A DNA stretch of 46,219 bases from Hirschia sp. Lineage in GTDB: Bacteria; Pseudomonadota; Alphaproteobacteria; Caulobacterales; Hyphomonadaceae. The stretch spans positions 1 to 46,219 of the forward strand of contig PAQI01000034.1 of NCBI GenBank assembly GCA_002709235.1, in the 5' to 3' direction. The notes below the pieces were generated by a model. That model saw only the letters and a program-made list of their open reading frames with translations, made no database searches and had not been told where the DNA came from. How positions within the stretch are numbered: position 1 is the first letter of the stretch; each line of letters begins with the position of its first letter. Shown here one piece after another: positions 1-7,791 of the stretch. The translations under genes and the position numbers were made by a program.

Positions 1-1
1 C

Positions 2-400
2 AGTCAGCTGACAAAGCTGGATCAGTTCATCGCCCGGCGTCGTCACCTTGCCGGACTTTATGATGAACAACTGAACGATCTGTCACATCTGACCCCCATG
101 TCTCACCTGGTCGGCCAATCTCCCAGCCTTCATTTATATGTGGTGCAGATCGATTTTGAGGCGCTGAACAAGCCGCGCCAGCAAGTCATGGCTGAGCTGG
201 CAAACAAAGGCGTGGGCACACAGGTTCATTATATCCCGGTCCACCACCAACCTTACTACAAACGCCTCGACGCAGAACTGGAACTGCCCGGTTCCGATAC
301 ATTCTACGCGCGCTGCCTGTCCCTTCCCCTCTTTCCCACCATGAAAGACAAGGATGTCACCCGCGTTGTGAATGCCTTAAGAGATGTATTGGTTGAGTGA
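2..400 (+). CDS. DegT/DnrJ family aminotransferase, PseC-like, C-terminal fragment
   Basis: Open from the left edge; about 132 C-terminal residues are present in frame 2. The stretch GVGTQVHYIPVHHQPYY, followed by a segment ending LSLPLFPTM, matches the C-terminal small domain of PLP-dependent sugar aminotransferases of the DegT/DnrJ/EryC1 family. It most resembles PseC, which makes UDP-4-amino-4,6-dideoxy-N-acetyl-altrosamine for pseudaminic acid (flagellin or surface glycan modification). The PLP-lysine and the N-terminal large domain lie outside the window, so the exact sugar substrate is an inference. The next gene is an unrelated transporter 87 bases downstream, so this is probably the last gene of a glycan cluster to the left. 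Confidence 0.8.
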   Translation, partial: SQLTKLDQFIARRRHLAGLYDEQLNDLSHLTPMSHLVGQSPSLHLYVVQIDFEALNKPRQQVMAELANKGVGTQVHYIPVHHQPYYKRLDAELELPGSDTFYARCLSLPLFPTMKDKDVTRVVNALRDVLVE

Positions 401-487
401 TCCGAGCGGTTTTTGTTGCAAAATTCCTTCAAACTCGCTCTCATTCCACATAACGGGCTGAAATAATCGACGCGGGGAGTTCCACAA

Positions 488-2092
488 ATGACCAATGCGA
501 CAGACGACACACCAAAGCAAAAGGGCTTTCTTGGTTTTGTTGAGCGTGTTGGCAATGGTTTGCCGGACCCCGTTTTTATATTCTTTTATCTGATCGCCAT
601 CCTTGTCGTGATCTCCATCGCCTGCTCTCTATTTGGCGTGACGGCGGACCATCCCACGCAACTTGACGCAGACGGTCAGGCTGTAATCCTCAAGGCTCAG
701 AGCCTGATCAGTTCAGAAAACATCCAGCGCCTTTGGGTCGAGATGCCCAAGACATTCACTCATTTTCATCCCCTGGGATATGTACTCGTCGTGATGTTGG
801 GCGCGGGCGTTGCGGAAAGGTCCGGCCTGTTTGCAAGTGGCATCCGTGCAGCTGTCCGTGATGCACCAAAAGTCCTGCTGACGCCTGTGGTTGCTGCCGT
901 AGCCATGCTGTCAAATCATGCCGCTGATGCTGGCTATGTTGTCATGATCCCGCTGGCGGCCATCATATTCGCGTCTGCAGGTCGCCACCCAATGGCAGGT
1001 ATTGCCGCAGCCTTTGCAGGGGTGTCCGGTGGGTTCTCGGCAAACATCTCCCCCGGCCAACTGGATGCGCTCCTCTTCGGCATCACCGAAGCTGCGATGG
1101 ACGGCGCGAACCTGAATGTCGACTGGACCATGAACATTGCGGGAAACTGGTATTTCATATCCGCCCTGCTCGTCATCTATCTGCCCGTGATCTGGTATGT
1201 CACCGACAAGATCATCGAACCCAAGCTTGGCAAATGGAAGCCTTCCGAAGAACATGCAAACACATATGGCAAGGAAGATGCGCCACTGACGGAGGCCGAA
1301 AAGAACGGGTTGGGCCGTGCTGGTCTGGCCATCATAGGGGTGGTTATCGTCTGGGGTCTCATGACCCTTGGTCCGGATACACCCTTGCTTGATGATGGAC
1401 CAGGAACCGAAGGCCAGCCCTGGTATGTCACGGCAACTCCGTTCTTCAGATCACTGGTCGCCGCATTCTTCATTCTCTTTCTGGCCGCTGGCTGGGCTTA
1501 TGGCTCAGCCGCTGGAACCATAAAGAACCATCGCGACCTGGTCGGCATGATGAGCGATGCCATGAAGGATCTGGGATATTATCTTGTCCTTGCATTCGCT
1601 GCGGCACATTTTGTGGCCATGTTCAACTGGTCCAATCTTGGATTGATTTCCGCTGTGCATGGCGCTGATGCCATCAGATCCAGTGGGTTGCCACTACCGA
1701 TCACGCTCGGCTTCATCGTGCTGTTCTCTGCACTGTTGAACCTGTTTGTAGGTTCGTCCAGCGCCAAATGGGCGCTGCTTGCTCCCGTATTGGTGCCTAT
1801 GCTCCTCTTGCTGGGAATCAGTCCGGAAGGTGCCACGGCGACCTATCGTGTCGGAGATGGAGCGACCAACATCATCTCGCCATTGATGGTCTATTTCCCC
1901 CTTGTCCTGATTTTTGCGCAACGCTGGCAGAAGGATTTTGGCCTGGGGTCTCTCACCGCAATGATGATCCCTTATTCAATCTGGATGCTGGTCACGGGCG
2001 TGGTCCTGATCATGATATGGATGGCCCTCGGGATTCCCCTCGGGCCGGGTGCACCTATCGATTTTCAGATCCCGACACCAATAGGTGACTGA
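488..2092 (+). CDS. AbgT family transporter
   Basis: A 534-residue, strongly hydrophobic membrane protein with about a dozen transmembrane segments. The N-terminal region GFVERVGNGLPDPVFIFFY is typical of the AbgT (p-aminobenzoyl-glutamate transporter) family, as are the internal SNHAADAGYVVMIPLAA and the GSSSAKWALLAPVLVPM re-entrant loop. Length fits AbgT/MtrF/YdaH members (about 510-525 residues). Known members carry p-aminobenzoyl-glutamate or act as proton-driven exporters of sulfonamide-like antimetabolites; which applies here cannot be told. The start is preceded by GGGGAG. It ends 8 bases from the convergent flavoprotein gene and appears to be a single-gene unit. Confidence 0.93.
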   Translation: MTNATDDTPKQKGFLGFVERVGNGLPDPVFIFFYLIAILVVISIACSLFGVTADHPTQLDADGQAVILKAQSLISSENIQRLWVEMPKTFTHFHPLGYVLVVMLGAGVAERSGLFASGIRAAVRDAPKVLLTPVVAAVAMLSNHAADAGYVVMIPLAAIIFASAGRHPMAGIAAAFAGVSGGFSANISPGQLDALLFGITEAAMDGANLNVDWTMNIAGNWYFISALLVIYLPVIWYVTDKIIEPKLGKWKPSEEHANTYGKEDAPLTEAEKNGLGRAGLAIIGVVIVWGLMTLGPDTPLLDDGPGTEGQPWYVTATPFFRSLVAAFFILFLAAGWAYGSAAGTIKNHRDLVGMMSDAMKDLGYYLVLAFAAAHFVAMFNWSNLGLISAVHGADAIRSSGLPLPITLGFIVLFSALLNLFVGSSSAKWALLAPVLVPMLLLLGISPEGATATYRVGDGATNIISPLMVYFPLVLIFAQRWQKDFGLGSLTAMMIPYSIWMLVTGVVLIMIWMALGIPLGPGAPIDFQIPTPIGD

Positions 2093-2100
2093 ATCTGCGA

Positions 2101-3288
2101 TCAAACGACCTGCCCTGCCGCCCAGGCAGAACTCCAGGCCCACTGGAAATTGAATCCACCCAACCATCCGGTCACGTCAACGGCTTCGCCAATGACGTAA
2201 AGGCCGGGTGCCTTTGATGCTTCCATTGTCCGCGACGACAATTCCGCCGTATCCACACCGCCCAGCGTGACTTCTGCCGTGCGCCAGCCTTCCGTTCCAT
2301 CCGGCCGTATGCGCCATTCATGTACGCGGGCTGCAATCGATTGCAGTTTGGCATCCGACAGGTCCGCCATGCGCATATCGCCAAAGGTCTCCTGACCAAT
2401 CTGTGCTGCCAATCTCTTCGGAAGGACTGTCGCCAGGGCGTTGGACAGGATCTGCTTGGGGCTTTCCCCCCGTAGTGCCTTCAACTTGCCGAACACATCT
2501 TCACCCAATGCAAGATCGATCACCACGTCGTCTCCATCACGCCAATAAGATGAGATCTGAAGTATTGCGGGGCCTGAAAGCCCTCGATGCGTAAACAGAG
2601 CCCCTTCGTCAAAGCTCATACCATTGCAGCTCGCGCGTGCTTGCACGCCAACGCCTGCGAGCGCCTTGATCGGCTCCAGCGCATTTTCATGAAAGGTGAA
2701 GGGCACCAATCCTGCGCGTGGTTCGATAATGTTCAAGCCGAACTGTCGGGCAATATCATAAGCCAGCCCCGTCGCACCCATTTTCGGAATGGACAGTCCG
2801 CCCGTGGCCAGCACAAGTGACGCACATGTGTAGCTACCCACATAGGTCTCCACACGATAACCCGCCCCATCTCGTGAGACTGTGTTCACATCGGAATTGA
2901 GCCAGATTTCTGCGCCCTGCGCTTTGGCTCCGACGACCAGAAGATCCACAATATCACGCGAGGTATTATCGCAGAAAAGCTGGCCCAGTGTCTTTTCGTG
3001 CCAGCTGATACCACGTGCTTCAACGCGCTCGAGAAAATCATATTGTGTGAATCGGCTCAGCGCTGATTTGCAAAAATGCGGATTGCCGGAAACGAAATTA
3101 TCGGGGGCAGCGTGCAGATTGGTGAAATTACAGCGTCCACCACCAGATATGCGTACCTTTTCAGCGGGCTTGGCAGCATGATCTATCACCATGACCCGCC
3201 GCCCGCGTTGACCGGCTTCAATCGCGCAGAACAACCCCGCCGCGCCTGCGCCGAGGATAATGACATCATAATGGGTTTTGGTGCTCAT
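2101..3288 (-). CDS. NAD(P)/FAD-dependent flavoprotein, BaiN/YhiN (HI0933) family
   Basis: A 395-residue protein with an N-terminal Rossmann FAD motif (GAGAAG, residues 13-18) and the family signature KVRISGGGRCNFTN around residue 45. The C-terminus has the second FAD-binding segment, GLYVIGEAVDVTGWLGGFN, again family-typical. Members are soluble flavin oxidoreductases; the best known relative, BaiN of gut clostridia, reduces a steroid double bond, but most are uncharacterised. Full length for the family. Convergent with the AbgT gene; the cpdR-like gene lies just upstream on the same strand. The cellular substrate is unknown. Confidence 0.92.
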   Translation of the reverse strand: MSTKTHYDVIILGAGAAGLFCAIEAGQRGRRVMVIDHAAKPAEKVRISGGGRCNFTNLHAAPDNFVSGNPHFCKSALSRFTQYDFLERVEARGISWHEKTLGQLFCDNTSRDIVDLLVVGAKAQGAEIWLNSDVNTVSRDGAGYRVETYVGSYTCASLVLATGGLSIPKMGATGLAYDIARQFGLNIIEPRAGLVPFTFHENALEPIKALAGVGVQARASCNGMSFDEGALFTHRGLSGPAILQISSYWRDGDDVVIDLALGEDVFGKLKALRGESPKQILSNALATVLPKRLAAQIGQETFGDMRMADLSDAKLQSIAARVHEWRIRPDGTEGWRTAEVTLGGVDTAELSSRTMEASKAPGLYVIGEAVDVTGWLGGFNFQWAWSSAWAAGQVV

Positions 3289-3319
3289 GCGCCCGCATAC
3301 ACTGGCGCGAACGTTTTAT

Positions 3320-3679
3320 CTAGGCGGCGATGACCCGGTCGACCTCATCCACGAGTTCCCGCAAATGGAACGGCTTGGACAGGACCTTTGCACCTGCAGG
3401 CGTTGGATTGCCGGAGGACAGCGCAACAGCCGCAAAACCGGTAATGAAAACAATCTTCATGGCCGGGTCCAGCTCGGCACCGCGACGCGCCAGTTCGATC
3501 CCGTCCATTCCCGGCATCACAATGTCTGTCAGCAAAAGATCAAAGACTTCCTGCTCCAGAGATTTGAGGGCCTCGTCACCTTCAGAGTAATCTTTGACGA
3601 TGTGACCAGCCTTCTTTAGAGCACTCACAAGAAAGCCACGGAGGCTGTCATCATCTTCCGCCAGGAGAATTTTCGCCAT
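3320..3679 (-). CDS. cpdR: CpdR-like single-domain response regulator
   Basis: A stand-alone receiver domain of 119 residues starting MAKILLAEDDD. Asp52 in LLLTDIVMPGMDG is the phosphorylation site, Asp9-Asp11 form the acidic Mg pocket, Thr is in the FITGF strand and the switch Lys is in SKPF. Length and the LLLTDIVMPGMDG region match alphaproteobacterial CpdR, the phosphorelay-controlled ClpXP adaptor that times degradation of cell-cycle proteins. The protein ends in Ala-Ala, which could be a ClpX-type degron (inference). The start at 3679 gives the canonical N-terminus; an upstream ATG at 3757 would add 26 non-homologous residues. It is divergent to, and slightly interleaved with, the N-formylglutamate amidohydrolase leader. 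Confidence 0.85.
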   Translation of the reverse strand: MAKILLAEDDDSLRGFLVSALKKAGHIVKDYSEGDEALKSLEQEVFDLLLTDIVMPGMDGIELARRGAELDPAMKIVFITGFAAVALSSGNPTPAGAKVLSKPFHLRELVDEVDRVIAA

Positions 3680-3741
3680 TTTGGTCTCGACCCGCCAATG
3701 AAACTTACGCAACCCTTGTGACATATGAGGGTAAAGCGCTG

Positions 3742-4713
3742 ATGAACAAGAACTCAATGCTTGACCCTAACACAAAGCCGGAAATGATGCATTACATGCA
3801 TGGCTCATTATCAGATAGGGAGGGCAACGAGCCCTCCGGAGACGCAGTGGTCGTTCTTGATCCGCTCGATCCCACTTTTGTGGTCATCGAGCCAGAAGCA
3901 GTAGCAAGCCCGCTGGTATTCGCATCACCCCATTCGGGGCGCAGCTTTCCAGCAGAATTCCTGAGCGCCTGCACCGCACCCCTGATCGATTTGCGCCGGA
4001 TTGAGGATGCTTATGTCGATCGCCTGTTTGCGGAAGCATCCAGATTTGGAGCTCCCTTGATCTGCGCACGCGTCGGCCGGGCATGTCTTGATCTCAATCG
4101 CGCCCCGACCGAGATGGATGCAACAATGTTCACAGCGCCGCTTGACGAGATCATTGTCTCGCGGTCCCCACGCGTATCTGCCGGTCTGGGCTGCATTCCG
4201 CGCATCGCGCATGGCGGGCGCAATATCTATAGCGAGAAACTGCCCTCCAGTGTCGCAGGCGAACGGCTCGCCTCGATTTATCATCCTTACCATAACGCGC
4301 TGGATAACCTGCTCGACCGCGCAGAGCGCAAATTCGGATCAGCGATATTGATCGACTGCCATTCCATGCCCTCCAAGACGGAAACAGGTGCGCCCATGCC
4401 TGATATCGTGTTGGGCGACAGGTTTGGCGCTGCATGCGCTCCTGCACTGACCCGGATTGTGGAAAAAGGCATGAAGCGACGTGGATATTCCATTGCCCGC
4501 AATGTGCCCTATGCAGGGGGCCATATCACCCTTTCACGCGGTCGCCCGGAAAGAAATCGTCACGCTCTCCAGATCGAGATCAACAGGCGACTTTATCTCG
4601 ACGAAGAAAATGTGCGCCCCAATCAGCACTTCCATCAGCTCAAAGCTGATCTTGAAGCCTGTTTCGACGATGTCGCCTATTGGTCGCTTGGATTTGTGGA
4701 ATTGAGTACCTGA
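3742..4713 (+). CDS. N-formylglutamate amidohydrolase family protein
   Basis: 323 residues from this start. FASPHSGRSFPAEF, CARVGRACLDLNRAP, a YHPYH segment, LIDCHSMPSK and PYAGGHITLSRGRPERNRHA are the metal-hydrolase motifs of the HutG-type N-formylglutamate amidohydrolase (FGase) family. HutG cleaves N-formylglutamate to formate and glutamate in histidine degradation; no other hut gene is near, so histidine catabolism is not assured. ATG 3742 has GAGGG about ten bases upstream; a GTG at 3718 would add eight residues and overlap the cpdR promoter region. The neighbouring cpdR and hisN recall a grouping seen in other alphaproteobacteria (recalled, not checked). Confidence 0.87.
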   Translation: MNKNSMLDPNTKPEMMHYMHGSLSDREGNEPSGDAVVVLDPLDPTFVVIEPEAVASPLVFASPHSGRSFPAEFLSACTAPLIDLRRIEDAYVDRLFAEASRFGAPLICARVGRACLDLNRAPTEMDATMFTAPLDEIIVSRSPRVSAGLGCIPRIAHGGRNIYSEKLPSSVAGERLASIYHPYHNALDNLLDRAERKFGSAILIDCHSMPSKTETGAPMPDIVLGDRFGAACAPALTRIVEKGMKRRGYSIARNVPYAGGHITLSRGRPERNRHALQIEINRRLYLDEENVRPNQHFHQLKADLEACFDDVAYWSLGFVELST

Positions 4714-4784
4714 CCCATCGGGATGACAATCGTTAACAAATGAACTTGCGTTAATCTTCCGGTGGTATTATCCCTATTCGCAAT

Positions 4785-4814
4785 AAAAAAAAGGCCGCGC
4801 TCGAAAGCGCGGCC
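4785..4814 (-). terminator. intrinsic terminator, minus strand
   Basis: Perfect stem GGCCGCGCT (4793-4801), loop CGAA and AGCGCGGCC (4806-4814), flanked on the left by eight A, which is eight U on the minus-strand RNA. The orientation cannot serve the plus-strand FGase gene, so it implies a minus-strand transcript from the gap. Confidence 0.85.
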
Positions 4815-4867
4815 CAGTCAATAGGGAGGAAACGCCCCAAAAAAGGGCGGCGGCGTCAGACGCCGAC
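4785..4867 (-). ncRNA. candidate small regulatory RNA with an anti-Shine-Dalgarno motif
   Basis: Read on the minus strand, about 83 nt downstream of a promoter-like sequence form a compact sRNA shape. Hairpin 1 is CGGCGT-CTG-ACGCCG (4865-4851). Hairpin 2 is CGCCC-TTTTTTG-GGGCG (4849-4833). An apparently unpaired TTTCCTCCC follows (4832-4824), complementary to Shine-Dalgarno sequences. Last comes a 9-bp GGCCGCGCT/AGCGCGGCC terminator stem ending in eight U. A CCUCC motif near a terminator is the hallmark of several alphaproteobacterial trans-acting sRNAs (alpha-r14/suhB-like), but I cannot assign it to a family. The 5' end is estimated from the promoter. Confidence 0.62.
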
Positions 4868-4873
4868 AAGACC

Positions 4874-4902
4874 TTTCTACTTTGGTGGAACCCGAACCTC
4901 AA
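4874..4902 (-). promoter_or_regulatory. sigma70-like promoter for the candidate sRNA
   Basis: On the minus strand TTGAGG (4902-4897) and TAGAAA (4879-4874) are separated by exactly 17 bases; each matches four of six consensus positions. The expected start falls near 4867, right before the first hairpin of the sRNA candidate. Support comes mainly from the fit with the downstream structure. Confidence 0.4.
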
Positions 4903-5137
4903 GCGGTCGATGTGTGATTTCACCAAAATGTCGCACATGCCCCGAATCCGCCCAATGGCTGAGCTTTTAGCGCCCAGAACACAGGCGCCGCGCTTCTGGA
5001 GCTGCCGGATGCTCGATTCTACGGGCAAATTCACATCGCGGCACACCCCTTGCTCCCTCATTTCCGGAAAGTCCTCAATTGGCACGAGACGCGGCATTGC
5101 CGACGTCGCGGTCGGCCTGACTTCAGGAGTGCAGAGT

Positions 5138-5536
5138 ATGGCAACGGATGTGGATATTTATGTCGGTAAGCGGCTTCGTCGTCGCCGGCGCTTGCTGGGA
5201 ATGACACAGCAGGACCTCGCAAATGAGGTCGGTGTGCGTTTTCAGCAAATTCAGAAATATGAATGCGGGGCCAATCGCATTACAGCCAGTCGGCTTTTCG
5301 ACCTGGCCAATGCGTTGACGGTCAACGTCAATTATTTCTTCGACGGACTTGCAGCCGATGGCACACTTGCCCCGGCCAATGACGGCCCAGAAATGATTGC
5401 CGGCGATGTTCTTTCGCAGAAGGAAACGCTGGAACTGGTCCGGGCGTACTACCGTCTGTCCGAACGCCCGCGTCGCCGTCTTCTTGAGCTGGCCAAGGCG
5501 CTGGAAGAAGAAGCTACGGAATCTGGCGCAGCCTGA
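5138..5536 (+). CDS. XRE-family helix-turn-helix transcriptional regulator
   Basis: 132 residues. A Cro/CI-type HTH occupies about residues 10-68, with MTQQDLANEVGVRFQQIQKY as the helix-turn-helix core and NVNYFFDGL closing the domain. The C-terminal 60 residues form a helical segment (ETLELVRAYYRLSERPRRR) of the type common in small alphaproteobacterial XRE regulators. The start is fixed by AGGAG (5125-5129) ahead of ATG 5138; the longer in-frame ORF from 4910 has no such site. Target genes are unknown; it precedes hisN on the same strand with a 10-bp hairpin between them. Confidence 0.9.
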   Translation: MATDVDIYVGKRLRRRRRLLGMTQQDLANEVGVRFQQIQKYECGANRITASRLFDLANALTVNVNYFFDGLAADGTLAPANDGPEMIAGDVLSQKETLELVRAYYRLSERPRRRLLELAKALEEEATESGAA

Positions 5537-5570
5537 TTTTCCCGGTGGATTTTCCACTTGAGGGGTACAA

Positions 5571-5594
5571 CACAGCTTGCCTGAGCAAGCTGTG
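5571..5594. repeat. perfect 10-bp hairpin between the XRE gene and hisN
   Basis: CACAGCTTGC, loop CTGA, GCAAGCTGTG. It has no U-tract, so it is a poor intrinsic terminator. It may be an mRNA processing or stabilising stem, or a DNA operator in the hisN leader. Confidence 0.45.
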
Positions 5595-5611
5595 CGGGGC
5601 ATCAAGGCATC

Positions 5612-6433
5612 ATGACACATGATGCCAACATGATAGGGGCGATGCGCGACATTGCGATTCGCCTGGCCGACGCAGCCGCCGAGGCAACACTTCCCTATTT
5701 CCGTTCCATCGAAGCCGGTGAAATGAACAAAGCCCGAAAGGGTTTTGATCCCGTGACGCTTGCCGATCAGGCGGGTGAGCGCGCCATGCGGAGCATTCTC
5801 GACGAGGAACGCCCGGATGATGCGATTCAGGGCGAGGAATATGGTGACAAGCCCGGCACAACAGGCTGGACATGGCATCTTGACCCGATCGACGGCACAC
5901 GCGCCTATCTGGCCGGACTTCCAAGCTGGACAACCCTGATCGGGTTGGTACATGAGGGCAAGGCAATCATCGGAATCATCGATCAACCCTATTTGGGCGA
6001 GCGCTATATCGGCGCACCCGGAGGCACGGTTCTTATCGATCGAGATAATGTCAGCCATGATCTATCGACGCGGGACTGCCCGGCGCTGACCGACGCAATT
6101 TTGTCCACGACCGATTATTTCATCCTGTCACCGCCCGAACGCGGTGCATTCGAACACCTCCGTGCCACGGCGAAACTTACGCGCTATGGGCTGGACGCCT
6201 ATGCCTATGCGCGTCTTGCGGCGGGAACAATCGACATGGTGGCAGAAACCGAGCTCAAGCCCCATGACGTCGCAGCACTTATTCCTGTGGTGGAAAATGC
6301 AGGTGGCGTGGTGACTGACTGGCGCGGACACCCCGCCAGCATAGGCGGTCAGATTGTTGCGGCCTCTAACCAGTCCATTCTTGATGAAGCCCTGATATCC
6401 CTGCGCCGTTCCGCACGCGATTTCATGAGCTGA
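5612..6433 (+). CDS. hisN: inositol monophosphatase family phosphatase, likely histidinol-phosphatase HisN
   Basis: 273 residues of the FIG (IMPase-like) superfamily. The metal-binding signature DPIDGTRAYLAGLPSW begins at Asp91 with Asp94, an upstream GEEYG supplies the acidic pair (residues 75-76), and a second metal Asp is expected in KPHDVAALIPVVENAGG. The first motif, with a Trp-rich lead-in (TGWTWHL), matches HisN-type histidinol-phosphatases, which perform the penultimate step of histidine synthesis. A generic inositol-1-phosphatase is the alternative. Full length. The hisN, FGase and cpdR neighbourhood supports the HisN call. Confidence 0.82.
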   Translation: MTHDANMIGAMRDIAIRLADAAAEATLPYFRSIEAGEMNKARKGFDPVTLADQAGERAMRSILDEERPDDAIQGEEYGDKPGTTGWTWHLDPIDGTRAYLAGLPSWTTLIGLVHEGKAIIGIIDQPYLGERYIGAPGGTVLIDRDNVSHDLSTRDCPALTDAILSTTDYFILSPPERGAFEHLRATAKLTRYGLDAYAYARLAAGTIDMVAETELKPHDVAALIPVVENAGGVVTDWRGHPASIGGQIVAASNQSILDEALISLRRSARDFMS

Positions 6434-6439
6434 ACCACG

Positions 6440-7375
6440 CTAGATATTGGCGCGGTCCAGCAATCGGTCAAATGCGGCAAAGAACATCTGGCGTCGTTCA
6501 TCTGTTTCCATCATGAGTTCATGGCGCGCACCGGGAATGGTGATGTGTTCGGCGCTGATCAATTGTTGGGTCAATTCGGTATGCGCATCATTGTCGACAA
6601 TGCTTTCATTTTCACCTGATGCAACCAGGATCGGACATTTCAACGTGTCCAGTGCCCCCGGCTCGCGAAATCCACGCAGAACATCCGCCGTCGCCACAAC
6701 CCAGCGCCATGTCACGGATCCAAGGCTCAGCTCCGGATTGGCTTGCGTGAGCGCGCGTTGAATCTTCCACCTCGCCTCATCGCCAGTAACACTATTGCCC
6801 TCAAACAGCTCATCCAGCTTGTGCGCGGACACTGCGCACCTCCCCTGCCCGAAAAAGCAAAGAAGACGACTGATCGTTAACGCCAGAGGTGGTAGTTTCA
6901 GTCCCCAGAGCGGCGCACTGAAAGCAGCTGCCTCGACATCCAGAACGTCTGTTCGAAGCGCTTCCAGACCAATCGCTCCTCCCATTGAATGAGCCAGCAA
7001 TACAAAAGGTTCAACGAGACGGGGGCGCAATGCTGCAAGCCCAAGGCGCAAAGCCTCCACATAGATTTCAAAGCTTTGCACATGCCCGGCAAGCTTGTCA
7101 GGCGCATCGCGTTGCGACAAACCCTGGCCCGGCCAGTCAAATGCCACAACAGCAAAGCCGCGCGCCTGCATATCGCGCGCGACTTCGAAATATTTCTCTA
7201 TGAATTCAGTGCGTCCCGGACACAGAATGATCGTGCCGCGGGGTGTGCCGAACCTCGACAATGAAGGCGCGAACATCGCCCTCAGTTTGCGGCGGTCCGG
7301 ACCTTCATACCAGACCGCTTCAGCAAGCTCGGGCGCGGGATTGTCTGAGAGGACCGTAAAATCGTCCCGCGTCAT
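6440..7375 (-). CDS. alpha/beta hydrolase, lysophospholipase / serine aminopeptidase S33-like
   Basis: 311 residues. The nucleophile elbow AHSMGG (Ser130), oxyanion-side segment ILCPGRTEFIEKY, and FDWPGQGLSQR are typical of the PldB/monoacylglycerol-lipase-like branch of the alpha/beta hydrolases. The catalytic Asp is probably in VASGENESIVDN and the His in PGARHELMME near the C-terminus. No signal peptide, so probably cytoplasmic or membrane-peripheral; substrate likely a lysophospholipid or monoacylglycerol (inference). It starts 10 bases after the SCP2 gene on the same strand, suggesting one lipid-related unit. Confidence 0.88.
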   Translation of the reverse strand: MTRDDFTVLSDNPAPELAEAVWYEGPDRRKLRAMFAPSLSRFGTPRGTIILCPGRTEFIEKYFEVARDMQARGFAVVAFDWPGQGLSQRDAPDKLAGHVQSFEIYVEALRLGLAALRPRLVEPFVLLAHSMGGAIGLEALRTDVLDVEAAAFSAPLWGLKLPPLALTISRLLCFFGQGRCAVSAHKLDELFEGNSVTGDEARWKIQRALTQANPELSLGSVTWRWVVATADVLRGFREPGALDTLKCPILVASGENESIVDNDAHTELTQQLISAEHITIPGARHELMMETDERRQMFFAAFDRLLDRANI

Positions 7376-7385
7376 GACGATCCAA

Positions 7386-7688
7386 TCAGGAAAGCTTGGA
7401 CAAAAGTGACTGCAGCTTCATGGCAACGCCCATATCGCCCAGAATCTTGAGTTTGCCAGACATCACAGCCTGCATGGGATCAAGATCGCCAGCTGCCAGG
7501 CTCTTGAAGTCATCCATTGTGACCTGAATGGTTGCATCTGCACTTTCGTCATCATTCGAGACCTTGTTGGAGCCTCCGTCGATGAAGAGTTTTCCATCGG
7601 ATCCAAAATCGAATTTCACCGAATCATTGAAACTTGTGTCTCCAGCGAGGGCGGCAGCAACTTTTGCGGTCAGCGCGGCTAGGTCCAT
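7386..7688 (-). CDS. SCP2 sterol-binding domain protein
   Basis: 100 residues covering a single SCP2 lipid-binding fold: LFIDGGSNKVSNDDESADATI with the following DDFKSLAAGDLDPMQAVMSGKLKILGDM is the conserved hydrophobic-tunnel region. Small bacterial SCP2 proteins bind lipids or acyl-CoA non-covalently. The start at 7688 (MDLAALTAKV) gives the normal family length and has GGGAG upstream; the ORF is open further upstream but that part is not conserved-looking. Likely co-transcribed with the downstream hydrolase. Confidence 0.88.
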   Translation of the reverse strand: MDLAALTAKVAAALAGDTSFNDSVKFDFGSDGKLFIDGGSNKVSNDDESADATIQVTMDDFKSLAAGDLDPMQAVMSGKLKILGDMGVAMKLQSLLSKLS

Positions 7689-7791
7689 GATGTGATCTCC
7701 CATTAGCATGTGTTCTGGACATTTAACCACGACGCCGCCAAGTGCAACCACAGAAGCTGATTGCCGCATCTTGCCGCCGGTACATGCCCGA

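Larger units (their letters stand above)
4714..5137. other. 424-bp intergenic region without a convincing protein gene
   Basis: Between the FGase stop and the XRE start I find no recognisable coding sequence. A 107-codon minus-strand ORF spans most of it, but a strong intrinsic terminator sits inside its 3' part and the protein resembles nothing known to me. The region does contain a minus-strand small RNA candidate with promoter and terminator (separate entries). Close to the XRE gene there is also a GCCGAC/GTCGGC hairpin at about 5099-5116. Confidence 0.7.

Noticed and set aside
4731-4760. Possible CtrA site (two TTAA motifs after the formylglutamate hydrolase gene)
   Set aside because: The spacing is far from the required seven bases.
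4774-5097. 107-codon minus-strand ORF in the cpdR-XRE gap
   Set aside because: A perfect intrinsic terminator lies within its 3' part and the predicted protein matches no family; an sRNA explains the region better.
5123-6058. 311-codon minus-strand ORF across the XRE and hisN genes
   Set aside because: It overlaps two well-supported plus-strand genes and has no motifs.
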